A DNA stretch of 36,946 nucleotides from contig JBGPKK010000032.1 of assembly GCA_041485905.1 (NCBI GenBank), positions 1-36,946 on the forward strand. Direction: 5' to 3'. Below, one piece after another: positions 1 through 7,536 of the stretch; positions within the stretch are counted from its first letter, which is position 1; each line of letters begins with the position of its first letter. The stretch is from JAHFUI01 sp041485905 (GTDB lineage: Bacteria; Acidobacteriota; Vicinamibacteria; Vicinamibacterales; CAVVIG01). Made by a program: the position numbers and the translations under genes. The notes under the pieces were generated by a model. That model was not told where the DNA came from. It did no database searches and saw only the letters and a program-made list of their open reading frames with translations.

Positions 1-1211
1 CCGCTGTGGAAGAAGTACTTCATCTCGAACACGCCCTGCGGCGTGTGCATGTACTTGTTGGTCACCACGCGGCTGACCGTCGACTCGTGCATGCCGATGT
101 CGTTGGCCACGTCTCGCAGCACCAGCGGGCGCAGGTGCTCGATGCCGTGATCCAGAAAATCGCGCTGGAAATTGATGATGCTGTTCGCGACCTTGTGGAT
201 CGTCTTCTGGCGCTGCTCGACCGACTTGATCAGCCACAGCGCCGACCGGAATTTGTCCTTCACGTACGCGCGCGTCTCGTCTGTGTTCTCGGCCGCCCCT
301 TTGTCGAGCAGCCGGCGATAGACCGGACTGATCCGCATCTGCGGCAGCCCGTCCTCGTTGAGCACGGCGACGTACTGATCCTCGACCTTGATCACGTAGA
401 CGTCCGGGATGACGTACTGCGACTGGGTCGGGTTGTATCGGCTGCCCGGCTTCGGATCGAGGTGCCGGATGACCTCGATGTGTTCCTTGAGATCGTCGAT
501 CGTCAGGCCCAGCTTGCGCGCGATCTCGGGGACCTGATGGTTCTGCAGCAGGCGGAGGTGCTCGGCGACGATCTTCTCGGTCGGCGTGCCCTCGAGCCCC
601 AGGTGTCGGAGCTGCAGCAGCAGGCACTCCTGCAGGTCGCGCGCAGCCACGCCGGTGGGATCGAAGCTCTGAATCAGCCGAAGGGCGCGCTCGACGTCTG
701 TCACCGACCACGGTCCCATCGCGGCAAGCTCGTCGAACGACGCGACCAGATAGCCGTCGTCGTCCAGGTTGCCCACGATGGCCGAGCCGATCTCGCGCAG
801 CAGGGGCTCGTCGCTTTGCATCGACAGCTGCCACATCAGGTGATCGGACAGCGAGCTGGCCGTCGACAGCGTGTTCTCGATCGGCGGCAGTTCTTTGATC
901 TCCTGCGGCGCGCGCGGCCGATACCCATCGTCGAGATAATCGCCGAAGAAATACTCGTAATCCTGATCGTCCCAGGTATCGGTCTTGTTGACTTTCTCCT
1001 CGCTGTTGCTCTTTTCCGCGGCGGCCGCATCCACCGGCTGCAGTTCCTCGGTCGGCACCTCCTCGAGCATGGGGTTTTCGACCATCTCCTGATTGAGCAG
1101 ATCCGACAGTTCGAGCGTCGACATCGGCAGCAGCTTGATCGCCTGCTGTAGCGAGGGCGTGAGAATTAACTTCTGGACGAGCTTGGTGTGAAGTTTCTGT
1201 TGAATACCCAT
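1..1211 (-). CDS. rpoN: RNA polymerase sigma-54 factor (RpoN), 3' part outside the window
   Basis: Sigma-54 directs RNA polymerase to -24/-12 promoters that need an enhancer-binding ATPase. About 403 residues are visible from an ATG at 1211. The N-terminal activator-interacting region is clear: MGIQQKLHTKLVQKLILTPS, then a Q- and L-rich stretch (LQQAIKLLPMSTLELSDLL) and ENPMLEE, followed by an acidic linker and the core-binding region (VAARDLQECLLLQLRHLGL). The visible part ends after VFEMKYFFHSG, where the DNA-binding region begins, so the RpoN box lies outside the window. The gene sits 119 bp downstream of lptB on the same strand, the classical lptB-rpoN neighbourhood. No good Shine-Dalgarno sequence precedes the ATG. 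Identity is near certain; truncation is by the window edge only. Confidence 0.97.
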   Translation of the reverse strand, partial: MGIQQKLHTKLVQKLILTPSLQQAIKLLPMSTLELSDLLNQEMVENPMLEEVPTEELQPVDAAAAEKSNSEEKVNKTDTWDDQDYEYFFGDYLDDGYRPRAPQEIKELPPIENTLSTASSLSDHLMWQLSMQSDEPLLREIGSAIVGNLDDDGYLVASFDELAAMGPWSVTDVERALRLIQSFDPTGVAARDLQECLLLQLRHLGLEGTPTEKIVAEHLRLLQNHQVPEIARKLGLTIDDLKEHIEVIRHLDPKPGSRYNPTQSQYVIPDVYVIKVEDQYVAVLNEDGLPQMRISPVYRRLLDKGAAENTDETRAYVKDKFRSALWLIKSVEQRQKTIHKVANSIINFQRDFLDHGIEHLRPLVLRDVANDIGMHESTVSRVVTNKYMHTPQGVFEMKYFFHS

Positions 1212-1330
1212 GGAGCGACTTGCGCGTCAGCTAAGTTGTTGTCGCTATGACAGTTGCACGAAGCGAAGCCGGTCGCCCCATCGAAGGATTTGACGCCGCG
1301 CCTCAGCTGATGCAATTCCCAGGCCTTATT

Positions 1331-2056
1331 TTAGTCCAAGCGGAACTCGGTCCCCAGATAAATCCGACGCACGTCGTCGTCGGCGGCCAAGCTGTCCGGC
1401 GTGCCGCTCTTGAAGATGATCCCGTCGTGGACGATGTATGCGCGATCGGTGATGCGCAGCGTCGCGCGGACGTTGTGATCCGTGATGAGGACGCCGATGC
1501 CGCGATCCTTCAGGTGAAAGATGATCTTCTGGATGTCGGTGACCGCGATGGGATCGATGCCCGCAAACGGCTCGTCGAGCAGGATGAACTTCGGCGAGAT
1601 CACAAGCGCCCGCGTGATCTCGGCACGACGCCGCTCGCCGCCCGACAGCGTGTAGGCCGGCGCGTGCGCCAGCGGCGTCAGGTTCAGCTCGGCCAGCAGA
1701 TCGCGCAGCCGCGTCCGACGCGTGGCCGAATCGAGCCCCATCGTTTCCAGGATGGCGAGGATGTTCTGCTCGACCGTCAGACCGCGGAAGATCGACGGCT
1801 CCTGCGGTAGGTACCCGATCCCCTTCCGCGCGCGGATGTACATCGGATCGTCGGTGACGTCGCGACCGTCGAGGATTACGCGGCCGGCGTCGGGCGCCGT
1901 CAGACCGACGGTCATGTAGAACGTGGTGGTCTTGCCGGCGCCGTTGGGACCGAGCAGGCCCACGATCTCGCCCGACGCGACATCCAGATTGACGCCTCGC
2001 ACGACGGTGCGGCCGCCGTACGATTTGGTGAGGCCCTCGGTCCGGAGTGTCGACAT
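1331..2056 (-). CDS. lptB: LPS export ABC transporter ATP-binding protein LptB
   Basis: Cytoplasmic ATPase of the LptB2FGC complex that extracts lipopolysaccharide from the inner membrane. From the ATG at 2056 the protein is 241 residues, the usual LptB length. Walker A is GPNGAGKT (about 36-43), the signature is LSGGERRRAEI, Walker B is FILLDEPFAGIDP, and the H-loop is LITDHNVRATL. The ORF is open further upstream, to 2110, but that would overlap the preceding gene and add residues unlike the family. The MSTLRTEGLTKSYGG start lies 4 bp after the upstream stop, implying translational coupling, since no Shine-Dalgarno is visible. lptF and lptG are not in the window. Confidence 0.96.
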   Translation of the reverse strand: MSTLRTEGLTKSYGGRTVVRGVNLDVASGEIVGLLGPNGAGKTTTFYMTVGLTAPDAGRVILDGRDVTDDPMYIRARKGIGYLPQEPSIFRGLTVEQNILAILETMGLDSATRRTRLRDLLAELNLTPLAHAPAYTLSGGERRRAEITRALVISPKFILLDEPFAGIDPIAVTDIQKIIFHLKDRGIGVLITDHNVRATLRITDRAYIVHDGIIFKSGTPDSLAADDDVRRIYLGTEFRLD

Positions 2057-2060
2057 CAGC

Positions 2061-4202
2061 TTACGAACACTTCCCGTTGCCTTTCGTCTGCGTGCGGACC
2101 TGGCCGCCACCGTCGAGGTTGACGGTATCGGTCGCCTTGACGAACGTCAGTTTCTGACCCACGCTCTCCCCGCCGCATTGGTCCACAATCGTGACCGGCG
2201 CGCCGGTGACCACGTAGGTGTCGTTCGACGTGGTGTAGGTTAACCGCTGTCCGGTTGTTTTCCGGTTCTGCTCGCGGAGCGTCAGGTTGTCGTACGCCTC
2301 GGCGCGATCGATCTCGTCGCCCGTCGGCTTGAGGAACAGCTCGATCTTGTCGGCAATCATGTCCCCTTGCGGGCCGCTCAAGTGAGCCTCGCCCGTATAC
2401 GTGGCCTGGCGCAGCGACTCCTCGTACTTGAACGTCTGCGCCTTACCGATCGACCGGACGCGGTCTCTCGGCACCTTCGTCTTGTCGCCCTGCACCAGCA
2501 TCGTGCTCGTCACGGCGGATCCGGACGCGAGAAGATTGCCGGTCTTGTTGTCGATCTCGACGGCGTCTGCCTGAATCGACCTTTCGGGTTGAAACATTGT
2601 GACCTTCCCCGTGTACGACGCCTTCGACAGCGTGCCGTCGTAATCCAGATCGCTGGCGATCACCTTCAGGGGCTGGTCGCCCTTCAGCATGGACGGCATC
2701 TTTGTCTCGGTGGATTTCGAGTCCTTCTTCGGCGGCTGCAGGACACTTGCCACCTCGCCGCGCGCGGTCAGCTTCGGCCCGGCGAGCACCACGTCGATGC
2801 GGGCGGCGTCGACGGCGATGTGATCGTTGGCCACGTGCGGCCGGGGCGCGCCCGGCTCGCTGCCACCCAGATCGAGCGTGCCCTTTTCCAGCACGTAGCG
2901 GGCGACCGCCGCTGAGGCGAGCATCTCGGTGGCGACCTTCTCGTCACAAGCGGATCCGGCGGCGGCGGCCGCAAACACGCAGAACCGCGCATTTTCGAAG
3001 AACTTCGCCTCCTCGATCGAGCTCATCCCGGGTTTCAGCGTCAGATCGAGCCGGCCGGCCTTCGCGGCGCGGTTCGCGCCACTGCCCTTTTCGCGGAAGT
3101 CCACCTCGCCCGTGAACTGTGCGAAGGTCAGTCCTTTCCTGGCATCGCCGCGCGCGTCGAGGCTCGCCGCCTTGATCGTGCGGGCCGCAGCCCCCGGCTC
3201 CGCCGGGAAGGTCAATTGCACCGCGTCGCGGCCAAGCAGCGCCACCGGTGTGGTGCCGTCGGGCGCGAGCGTCATGTCCAGCATGTTGGACGCGATCTGC
3301 CGGCCGGGCGACCCCTTCTGTCCCGCGATCTGCAACACGGCTTCGCCGACGATGAGCGCGTGCTCGAGCGTTTCTCCGTCGGCCGCATATTTCAGGTCCA
3401 TGTCGTGCCCGGTCAGCGACTGCAAGCCGCCGGGCGCGACTTTGGATCCGGAGATTCGCGAGTTGCCGCGCAGCTCGACGCTCTCGATGCGCTCTTCATC
3501 GCTGCTCAGATGGGCGACGCCGCTGTCGGCCTGGACGATCTGGCCGTCGCGCGCCGATGTGAGGCCCCGTTCGAAGCGCACAACTTTGTCGCGCCGCGCC
3601 ACGGTCGCGGTGGGAGAGGTGACCTCCGTCGCGCTCTCCTTCTTGTCTGCCGCGATGCGCACGTGGGCCTGTTCGAGGATAACGAGGACGTCCTGGTTCT
3701 TGTCGTAGGTCATGCCGACGCCGGAACCCGAGAGCCGCGTGCGCGAGAACTCGACCGGTCCCGGCGCACGAAGCATCCCGTCACCTTCAGTGTAGGTGGC
3801 GTGCTCCGTATGGGCGATCAGGCCGTCGCTTGCCATCATCGTGACGGCGCCGTTCATCGTGAACGCGGATTCGTTCTGGCCGACGACCCCTTCTTTGGCC
3901 GTGACGGTGAAGGTGCGGCTGCCGTTACGCGCGGCGCTGACGATTTTGACGCCTTCAAGCCTGGTCACGCCGTCTTTGTATGTGGTCGTCTTGTCGTAGC
4001 CGACCGTCACGTCCTCGTGCGCTCTGTTGAAGCGCACGGTCTGGCCCGTGGTGCTTTCGACGATCGAGTTCGGATCGGTCCGTCCGGTTGCGATGGAAGG
4101 CGCCACAGGCACGCGGTGCCTGAAGGCCACCGCCAGCATCACCGCGAACCCGACCGCGAAAACCGCGACGAGCAGGCGCGCTCTCCGCTGCCACTTGGTC
4201 AT
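2061..4202 (-). CDS. Fused LptC-LptA-like LPS transport protein (713 aa)
   Basis: Predicted periplasmic bridge protein for lipopolysaccharide export. The N-terminus has basic residues and one membrane anchor (about residues 9-27, LLVAVFAVGFAVMLAVAF). An LptC-like beta-jellyroll region follows (about 40-200). The rest is repeated OstA/LptA-like beta strands, clearest near the C-terminus (QATYTGEAHLSGPQGDMIA, TGQRLTYTTSNDTYVVTG). LptC and LptA are each about 180-190 residues in E. coli, so this 713-residue chain could do both jobs and add extra jellyroll length. No separate lptA lies between it and lptB, which supports a fusion. Four late cysteines (two near CVFAAAAAGSAC, one in VDQCGG, one in the terminal GKCS) could form disulphides. 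A weak AGG precedes the ATG at 4202. The family is fairly sure; the internal domain borders are not. Confidence 0.82.
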   Translation of the reverse strand: MTKWQRRARLLVAVFAVGFAVMLAVAFRHRVPVAPSIATGRTDPNSIVESTTGQTVRFNRAHEDVTVGYDKTTTYKDGVTRLEGVKIVSAARNGSRTFTVTAKEGVVGQNESAFTMNGAVTMMASDGLIAHTEHATYTEGDGMLRAPGPVEFSRTRLSGSGVGMTYDKNQDVLVILEQAHVRIAADKKESATEVTSPTATVARRDKVVRFERGLTSARDGQIVQADSGVAHLSSDEERIESVELRGNSRISGSKVAPGGLQSLTGHDMDLKYAADGETLEHALIVGEAVLQIAGQKGSPGRQIASNMLDMTLAPDGTTPVALLGRDAVQLTFPAEPGAAARTIKAASLDARGDARKGLTFAQFTGEVDFREKGSGANRAAKAGRLDLTLKPGMSSIEEAKFFENARFCVFAAAAAGSACDEKVATEMLASAAVARYVLEKGTLDLGGSEPGAPRPHVANDHIAVDAARIDVVLAGPKLTARGEVASVLQPPKKDSKSTETKMPSMLKGDQPLKVIASDLDYDGTLSKASYTGKVTMFQPERSIQADAVEIDNKTGNLLASGSAVTSTMLVQGDKTKVPRDRVRSIGKAQTFKYEESLRQATYTGEAHLSGPQGDMIADKIELFLKPTGDEIDRAEAYDNLTLREQNRKTTGQRLTYTTSNDTYVVTGAPVTIVDQCGGESVGQKLTFVKATDTVNLDGGGQVRTQTKGNGKCS

Positions 4203-4226
4203 AAGAACCTGAGAATGAAGACTTCA

Positions 4227-4281
4227 GATTGAAGATTGAAGATTGAAGATGTGACGCTGCGCCAACCTACAATCTTCAATC
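4227..4281. repeat. 7-bp tandem repeat and 11-bp inverted repeat upstream of the lptC-A fusion
   Basis: The short gap between recJ and the LptC-LptA gene carries three tandem copies of GATTGAA (4227-4247). The arm GATTGAAGATT at 4227-4237 is exactly complementary to AATCTTCAATC at 4271-4281. The stretch is AT-rich, unlike its surroundings, and has no U-tract typical of a terminator. It could be a weak hairpin in the leader or simple repeat drift. Confidence 0.5.
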
Positions 4282-4298
4282 GAGAATCTCCAATTCCA

Positions 4299-6023
4299 CT
4301 ATCCCCCCGAGCTCTTGAGGTCCGCGAGGGTGAGCTCGACGTATGTCTCCCCATTGTATTGGTTCTGCTCGAGGGAGAAGGCGACGTCCAGGGCGGACTT
4401 GTGCTCGGCGAGATAGTCGTGCTGTTCGGCGGCGCGCCAGGCAACCGCGCGGAAGATGCGGCCGTCCTGCTTAAGCGACATCTTGAGGTGCCGTTCCTTC
4501 AACTTCCGGGGACCGTCGACGATCTCCACGCGCCGCGCCGCGAACACCGGGCGCGGATTGCCGGCCCCAAACGGCGCCAGCGACGCCACGCCCGCGGCGA
4601 CGCCACCGGTGATGCTTCGAAACGTGAGGTCGCCGTCCACGCGCAGGCGCGGCATGAGGTCGTCGGGGCCAAGCGTCTCGTCCGCCACGTCGTTGACGGC
4701 CGCGCGCAGCTCTTTGATTCGCCCGGCCTCCAGGGTCAGCCCCGCCGCCTGACGATGGCCGCCGAACCGGGTCAGCAGATGGGCGCAGCGCTCGAGCGCG
4801 CCTAGCATGTCGAAGCCGTGAATGCTGCGGCACGACCCGTGCGCGACGCCGTCTTCGATCGACAACACGATCGCCGGCCGGTGGAACGCGTCCACCAGCT
4901 TGGACGCGACGATGCCGACAACCCCGCGATGCCAGCCTTCGCCGGCCACCACAAGGACCGATCGCGCGCCGATGTCTGGATCGGTCGTCACGATTTTCCT
5001 GGCCGCCGCGAGGGCCGCCGCTTCCTCTTCCTGCCGGCGCACGTTCTCGCTGTCGAGCTGGCTGGCGAGGGCCCGTGCTTCCTCGCCCATCGCTTCATCG
5101 CTCGCCAGCAGCAGCCGCGTCGCGATGTCCGGCGTGCTCATGCGACCGGCCGCATTCACCCGCGGCGCGAGCAGGAACGAAATGTGGTAGCTGTCGATGG
5201 TCTTCCCGCTCAGTCCCGAGATGTCCAGCAGGGCGCGCAGCCCGATTTTGTGAGGGCCCCGCGTCAGCAGATCCAGTCCCAGCTTCGCAATCACGCGGTT
5301 CTCGCCGACAAGCGGCACGACGTCGGCGAGCGTGCCGATGGCGGCGATCTTGATGAACCCGGGCAGCCAGCTCTCGCGGCCCGCCGTGCGGCAGAGCGCC
5401 TGCACCAGTTTCAGCGCGACGCCGACACCGGCGAGGTGCTTGTCGGGATACGTGCAGTCCGCGCGCTTGGGGTTGATGACCGCGAGCGCCGCCGGCAGCT
5501 CGGCGTCCGGCTCGTGGTGGTCGGTGATGATCAGATCCACGCCGAGCTCGCGCGCCCGCCGCGCCGCCTCGGCCCCACGAATGCCGCAGTCCACCGACAC
5601 GATGAGCGCGACCCCGTCGGCGTGCAGCCGCTCGATCGCCGCGGGCTGCAGGCCGTAGCCGTCGCGCAGTCGCTCGGGAATGAAGTGCACGACGTCGGCG
5701 CCGAGCAGTTCCAGCGCGCGGCGCAGGATCACCGTGGACGTCACGCCGTCCACATCGTAATCGCCGTGAATGGCGATCCGCTCCGTGCGGGCGATGGCGG
5801 CGAAGAGCCGGTCGACCGCGACGCGCATGTCGGCCAGCAACATCGGGTCGTGCAGATGATCGAGTGAAGGGTGCAGGAAACGATTCGCGATCTCGGGATC
5901 GCCAAGCCCGCGCTGACAGAGGAGGCGTGCGACGACTGGAGAGATCCCAAGAGCCTCGGCGAGACGATCCGCCGCCGGCTCATCGCAGGGTTGTACTTCC
6001 CACCTCGGACCGATAGACGTCAT
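4299..6023 (-). CDS. recJ: Single-stranded-DNA-specific exonuclease RecJ
   Basis: 5'-to-3' single-strand DNA exonuclease of the DHH phosphoesterase family, acting in RecF-pathway recombination and in mismatch and base-excision repair. The 574 residues match the usual length (577 in E. coli). Metal-binding motifs are visible: AIHGDYDVDG (Asp88, Asp90, Asp92), SVDCG (Asp145) and ITDHH (Asp168-His169-His170), then AAIGTLADVVPL and APRVNAAGRM. The DHHA1 region has the GGHRQAAGLTL motif, and a C-terminal OB-like segment follows. The ATG at 6023 gives a normal N-terminus. It is followed after 96 bp by the LptC-LptA gene and preceded by the GxxExxY unit on the other strand. Confidence 0.97.
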   Translation of the reverse strand: MTSIGPRWEVQPCDEPAADRLAEALGISPVVARLLCQRGLGDPEIANRFLHPSLDHLHDPMLLADMRVAVDRLFAAIARTERIAIHGDYDVDGVTSTVILRRALELLGADVVHFIPERLRDGYGLQPAAIERLHADGVALIVSVDCGIRGAEAARRARELGVDLIITDHHEPDAELPAALAVINPKRADCTYPDKHLAGVGVALKLVQALCRTAGRESWLPGFIKIAAIGTLADVVPLVGENRVIAKLGLDLLTRGPHKIGLRALLDISGLSGKTIDSYHISFLLAPRVNAAGRMSTPDIATRLLLASDEAMGEEARALASQLDSENVRRQEEEAAALAAARKIVTTDPDIGARSVLVVAGEGWHRGVVGIVASKLVDAFHRPAIVLSIEDGVAHGSCRSIHGFDMLGALERCAHLLTRFGGHRQAAGLTLEAGRIKELRAAVNDVADETLGPDDLMPRLRVDGDLTFRSITGGVAAGVASLAPFGAGNPRPVFAARRVEIVDGPRKLKERHLKMSLKQDGRIFRAVAWRAAEQHDYLAEHKSALDVAFSLEQNQYNGETYVELTLADLKSSGG

Positions 6024-6057
6024 CAGCGTCGGCTCACTGTTTGCTGAACGAGATCGT

Positions 6058-6089
6058 CACCGCCGAGGACGCTGAGGACGCCGAGGACC
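6058..6089 (+). repeat. Left inverted repeat of the GxxExxY unit
   Basis: A 32-bp arm made of a 9-bp period close to GAGGACGCN, repeated about three times. It pairs with 6492-6523 with four mismatches. Read in the gene frame from a TTG at 6041 it would encode TAEDAEDAED. It also contains GAGGA at 6083-6087, placed to act as a ribosome-binding site for the TTG at 6098. Confidence 0.8.
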
Positions 6090-6097
6090 ACGTACCG

Positions 6098-6524
6098 TTG
6101 ACGATCGACGACGTTACTCATCGCGTGATTAAGGCGGCCATGGCCGTCCACTCTGCTGTCGGACCGGGATTGCTCGAAAAAGCCTACGATGTTTGCCTCT
6201 TTTACGAGCTCGGGCGAGACGGTCTGCAATTTGAACACCAGCTAAGACTCCCCGTGTCGTATCAGGGAATTCGAATCGACGCCGGTTTTTCGCGTCGACT
6301 ACGTTGTCGAACACTGCGTACTTCTTGAATTGAAAGCTGTGGAGAAACTGCATCCAGTCCACAGCGCTCAACTCTTGTCGTACTTGAAATTGAGTGGACT
6401 AACTGTCGGATTCTTGATCAATTTCAATGTCGTTCATCTCCGTGATGGCATCCGTCGTCTCGTAAACAACTACCGCCCCGAATCCGAACCTGATCCTCTG
6501 CGTCCTTTGCGTCCTCGGCGGTGA
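6098..6524 (+). pseudogene. GxxExxY family protein, broken by a one-base frameshift
   Basis: GxxExxY proteins are small (about 125-140 residues) PD-(D/E)XK-like proteins of unknown role. The first part reads TIDDVTHRVIKAAMAVHSAV, then GPGLLEKAYDVCLFYELG, with the family's G..E..Y signature. The frame is lost in a run of five T at 6286-6290. Removing one T restores GFRVDYVVEHCVLLELKAVE (a possible Asp and ELK catalytic pair), and the frame then runs to a TGA at 6522-6524, inside the right inverted repeat. The repaired product from the TTG at 6098 would be about 141 residues; an upstream TTG at 6041 is also possible. The break may be a real mutation or a homopolymer sequencing error. No other disabling change is seen. 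Confidence 0.8.
6492..6523 (-). repeat. Right inverted repeat of the GxxExxY unit
   Basis: A 32-bp arm complementary to 6058-6089 with four mismatches. On the plus strand it encodes the last residues of the GxxExxY frame, PLRPLRPRR, and all but the last base of its TGA stop (6522-6524). The gene therefore ends in the repeat. Confidence 0.8.
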
Positions 6525-6551
6525 TACCAATGCCTCCGTGGTGGAGAGCTC

Positions 6552-7523
6552 TTAACCACCCTCATCCACAAACTCCACCCCTATCCGTCCCATCTGCCTG
6601 AACTTCTCATACCGGAGCCGCAGCCGGGCTTCGCGATCCAGGCTGGTGACTTCTCTAAGGACGCGGTCCAGCACGCCGTCCATAAGGCTCGCGGCGGCGG
6701 CTGGATCGGTGTGCGCGCCGCCGATCGGCTCCGGCACGATCTCGTCGATGATCCCGGCCTTGAGCAGATCGGGTGCCGTGAGCTTCAGCGCCTCGGCCGC
6801 TTCGATCTTTTTGGACGCATCGCGCCATAAGATGGCCGCGCACCCCTCGGGCGGGATGACGCTGTAGATCGCGAACTCCTGCATCAGCACGCGGTCGCCG
6901 ACGGCGATGCCGAGCGCGCCGCCGCTGCCCCCCTCGCCGCTGACGAAGACCACAATCGACGTGTCGAGCACCATCATCTCGCGCAGGTTGACCGCGATGG
7001 CCTCGGCCACGCCGCGCTCCTCGGACTCGATGCCCGGGTAGGCGGCCGGCGTGTCGACGAAGACGATAATCGGCCTGCCGAACTTCTCGGCCAGACGCAT
7101 CGCGCGCAGCGCTTTCCGGTATCCCTCCGGCCGCGCGTAGCCGAAGTTCCGGTAGATCTTCTCCTTCGTGTCGCCGCCCTTGACGTGGCCGAGCAGGAGC
7201 ACCGGCTGCCCCTTGTACTCGGCAAAGCCGGTCATGATCGCGTGATCGTCGGCAAAGCGGCGGTCGCCGTGGATCTCGACAAACCCGGTGAACAACAGCT
7301 TGACGAAGTCTTCGAGACACGGCCTCGACGGATGGCGGGCGACCAGGACGCGCTGCCACGGCGTCAGTGAGGCATAGATCTCGGCGCGCACGGTCTGAAT
7401 CCTGCGCTCCAGCGTCTCGATCTGCCGGTCGCGCGCCTCGGTCGCGGGCAACTGATTGAGGGCGTCGATTTCCCTCAGCACGGCGGCGATCGGTTCTTCG
7501 AATTCGAGGGTCTCTGGTGACAT
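6552..7523 (-). CDS. accA: Acetyl-CoA carboxylase carboxyltransferase subunit alpha
   Basis: AccA with AccD transfers the carboxyl group from carboxybiotin to acetyl-CoA, giving malonyl-CoA for fatty acid synthesis. The 323-residue protein has the usual length. It starts with the family's N-terminal helices (MSPETLEFEEPIAAVLREID), then shows FTGFVEIHGDRRFADD, GHVKGGDTKEKIYRNFG, IIVFVDTPAAYPGI and GEGGSGGALGIAVGDRVLM, the crotonase-fold oxyanion region. The ATG at 7523 lies 13 bp after the dnaE stop, and dnaE-accA adjacency is common in bacteria. accB, accC and accD are not in the window. A weak or absent Shine-Dalgarno suggests coupling to dnaE. Confidence 0.97.
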   Translation of the reverse strand: MSPETLEFEEPIAAVLREIDALNQLPATEARDRQIETLERRIQTVRAEIYASLTPWQRVLVARHPSRPCLEDFVKLLFTGFVEIHGDRRFADDHAIMTGFAEYKGQPVLLLGHVKGGDTKEKIYRNFGYARPEGYRKALRAMRLAEKFGRPIIVFVDTPAAYPGIESEERGVAEAIAVNLREMMVLDTSIVVFVSGEGGSGGALGIAVGDRVLMQEFAIYSVIPPEGCAAILWRDASKKIEAAEALKLTAPDLLKAGIIDEIVPEPIGGAHTDPAAAASLMDGVLDRVLREVTSLDREARLRLRYEKFRQMGRIGVEFVDEGG

Positions 7524-7536
7524 ACGCCGGTATTGC

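Larger units (their letters stand above)
6058..6523. mobile_element. GxxExxY unit bounded by 32-bp inverted repeats
   Basis: A 466-bp block fills the space between accA and recJ, which otherwise follow each other on the minus strand. Its ends (6058-6089 and 6492-6523) are inverted repeats matching at 28 of 32 positions, starting with the identical 15-mer CACCGCCGAGGACGC. The interior reads on the plus strand as one GxxExxY-type gene and is visibly AT-richer than the neighbours. No transposase is encoded, so 'mobile element' is an inference from the repeat bracketing, base composition and position. A target-site duplication is not evident by eye. Just outside the right end is CCTCCGTGGTG (6533-6543), possibly a remnant of a second repeat type. 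Confidence 0.55.

Noticed and set aside
6058..6089. CRISPR-like short repeats at the left end of the GxxExxY unit
   Set aside because: The period is only 9 bp with no spacers, and the array is a single short arm matched by an inverted copy.
6286..6290. Programmed ribosomal frameshift in the GxxExxY gene
   Set aside because: No conserved slippery heptamer with a downstream structure was seen, and the family is normally one frame; indel or sequencing error is simpler.
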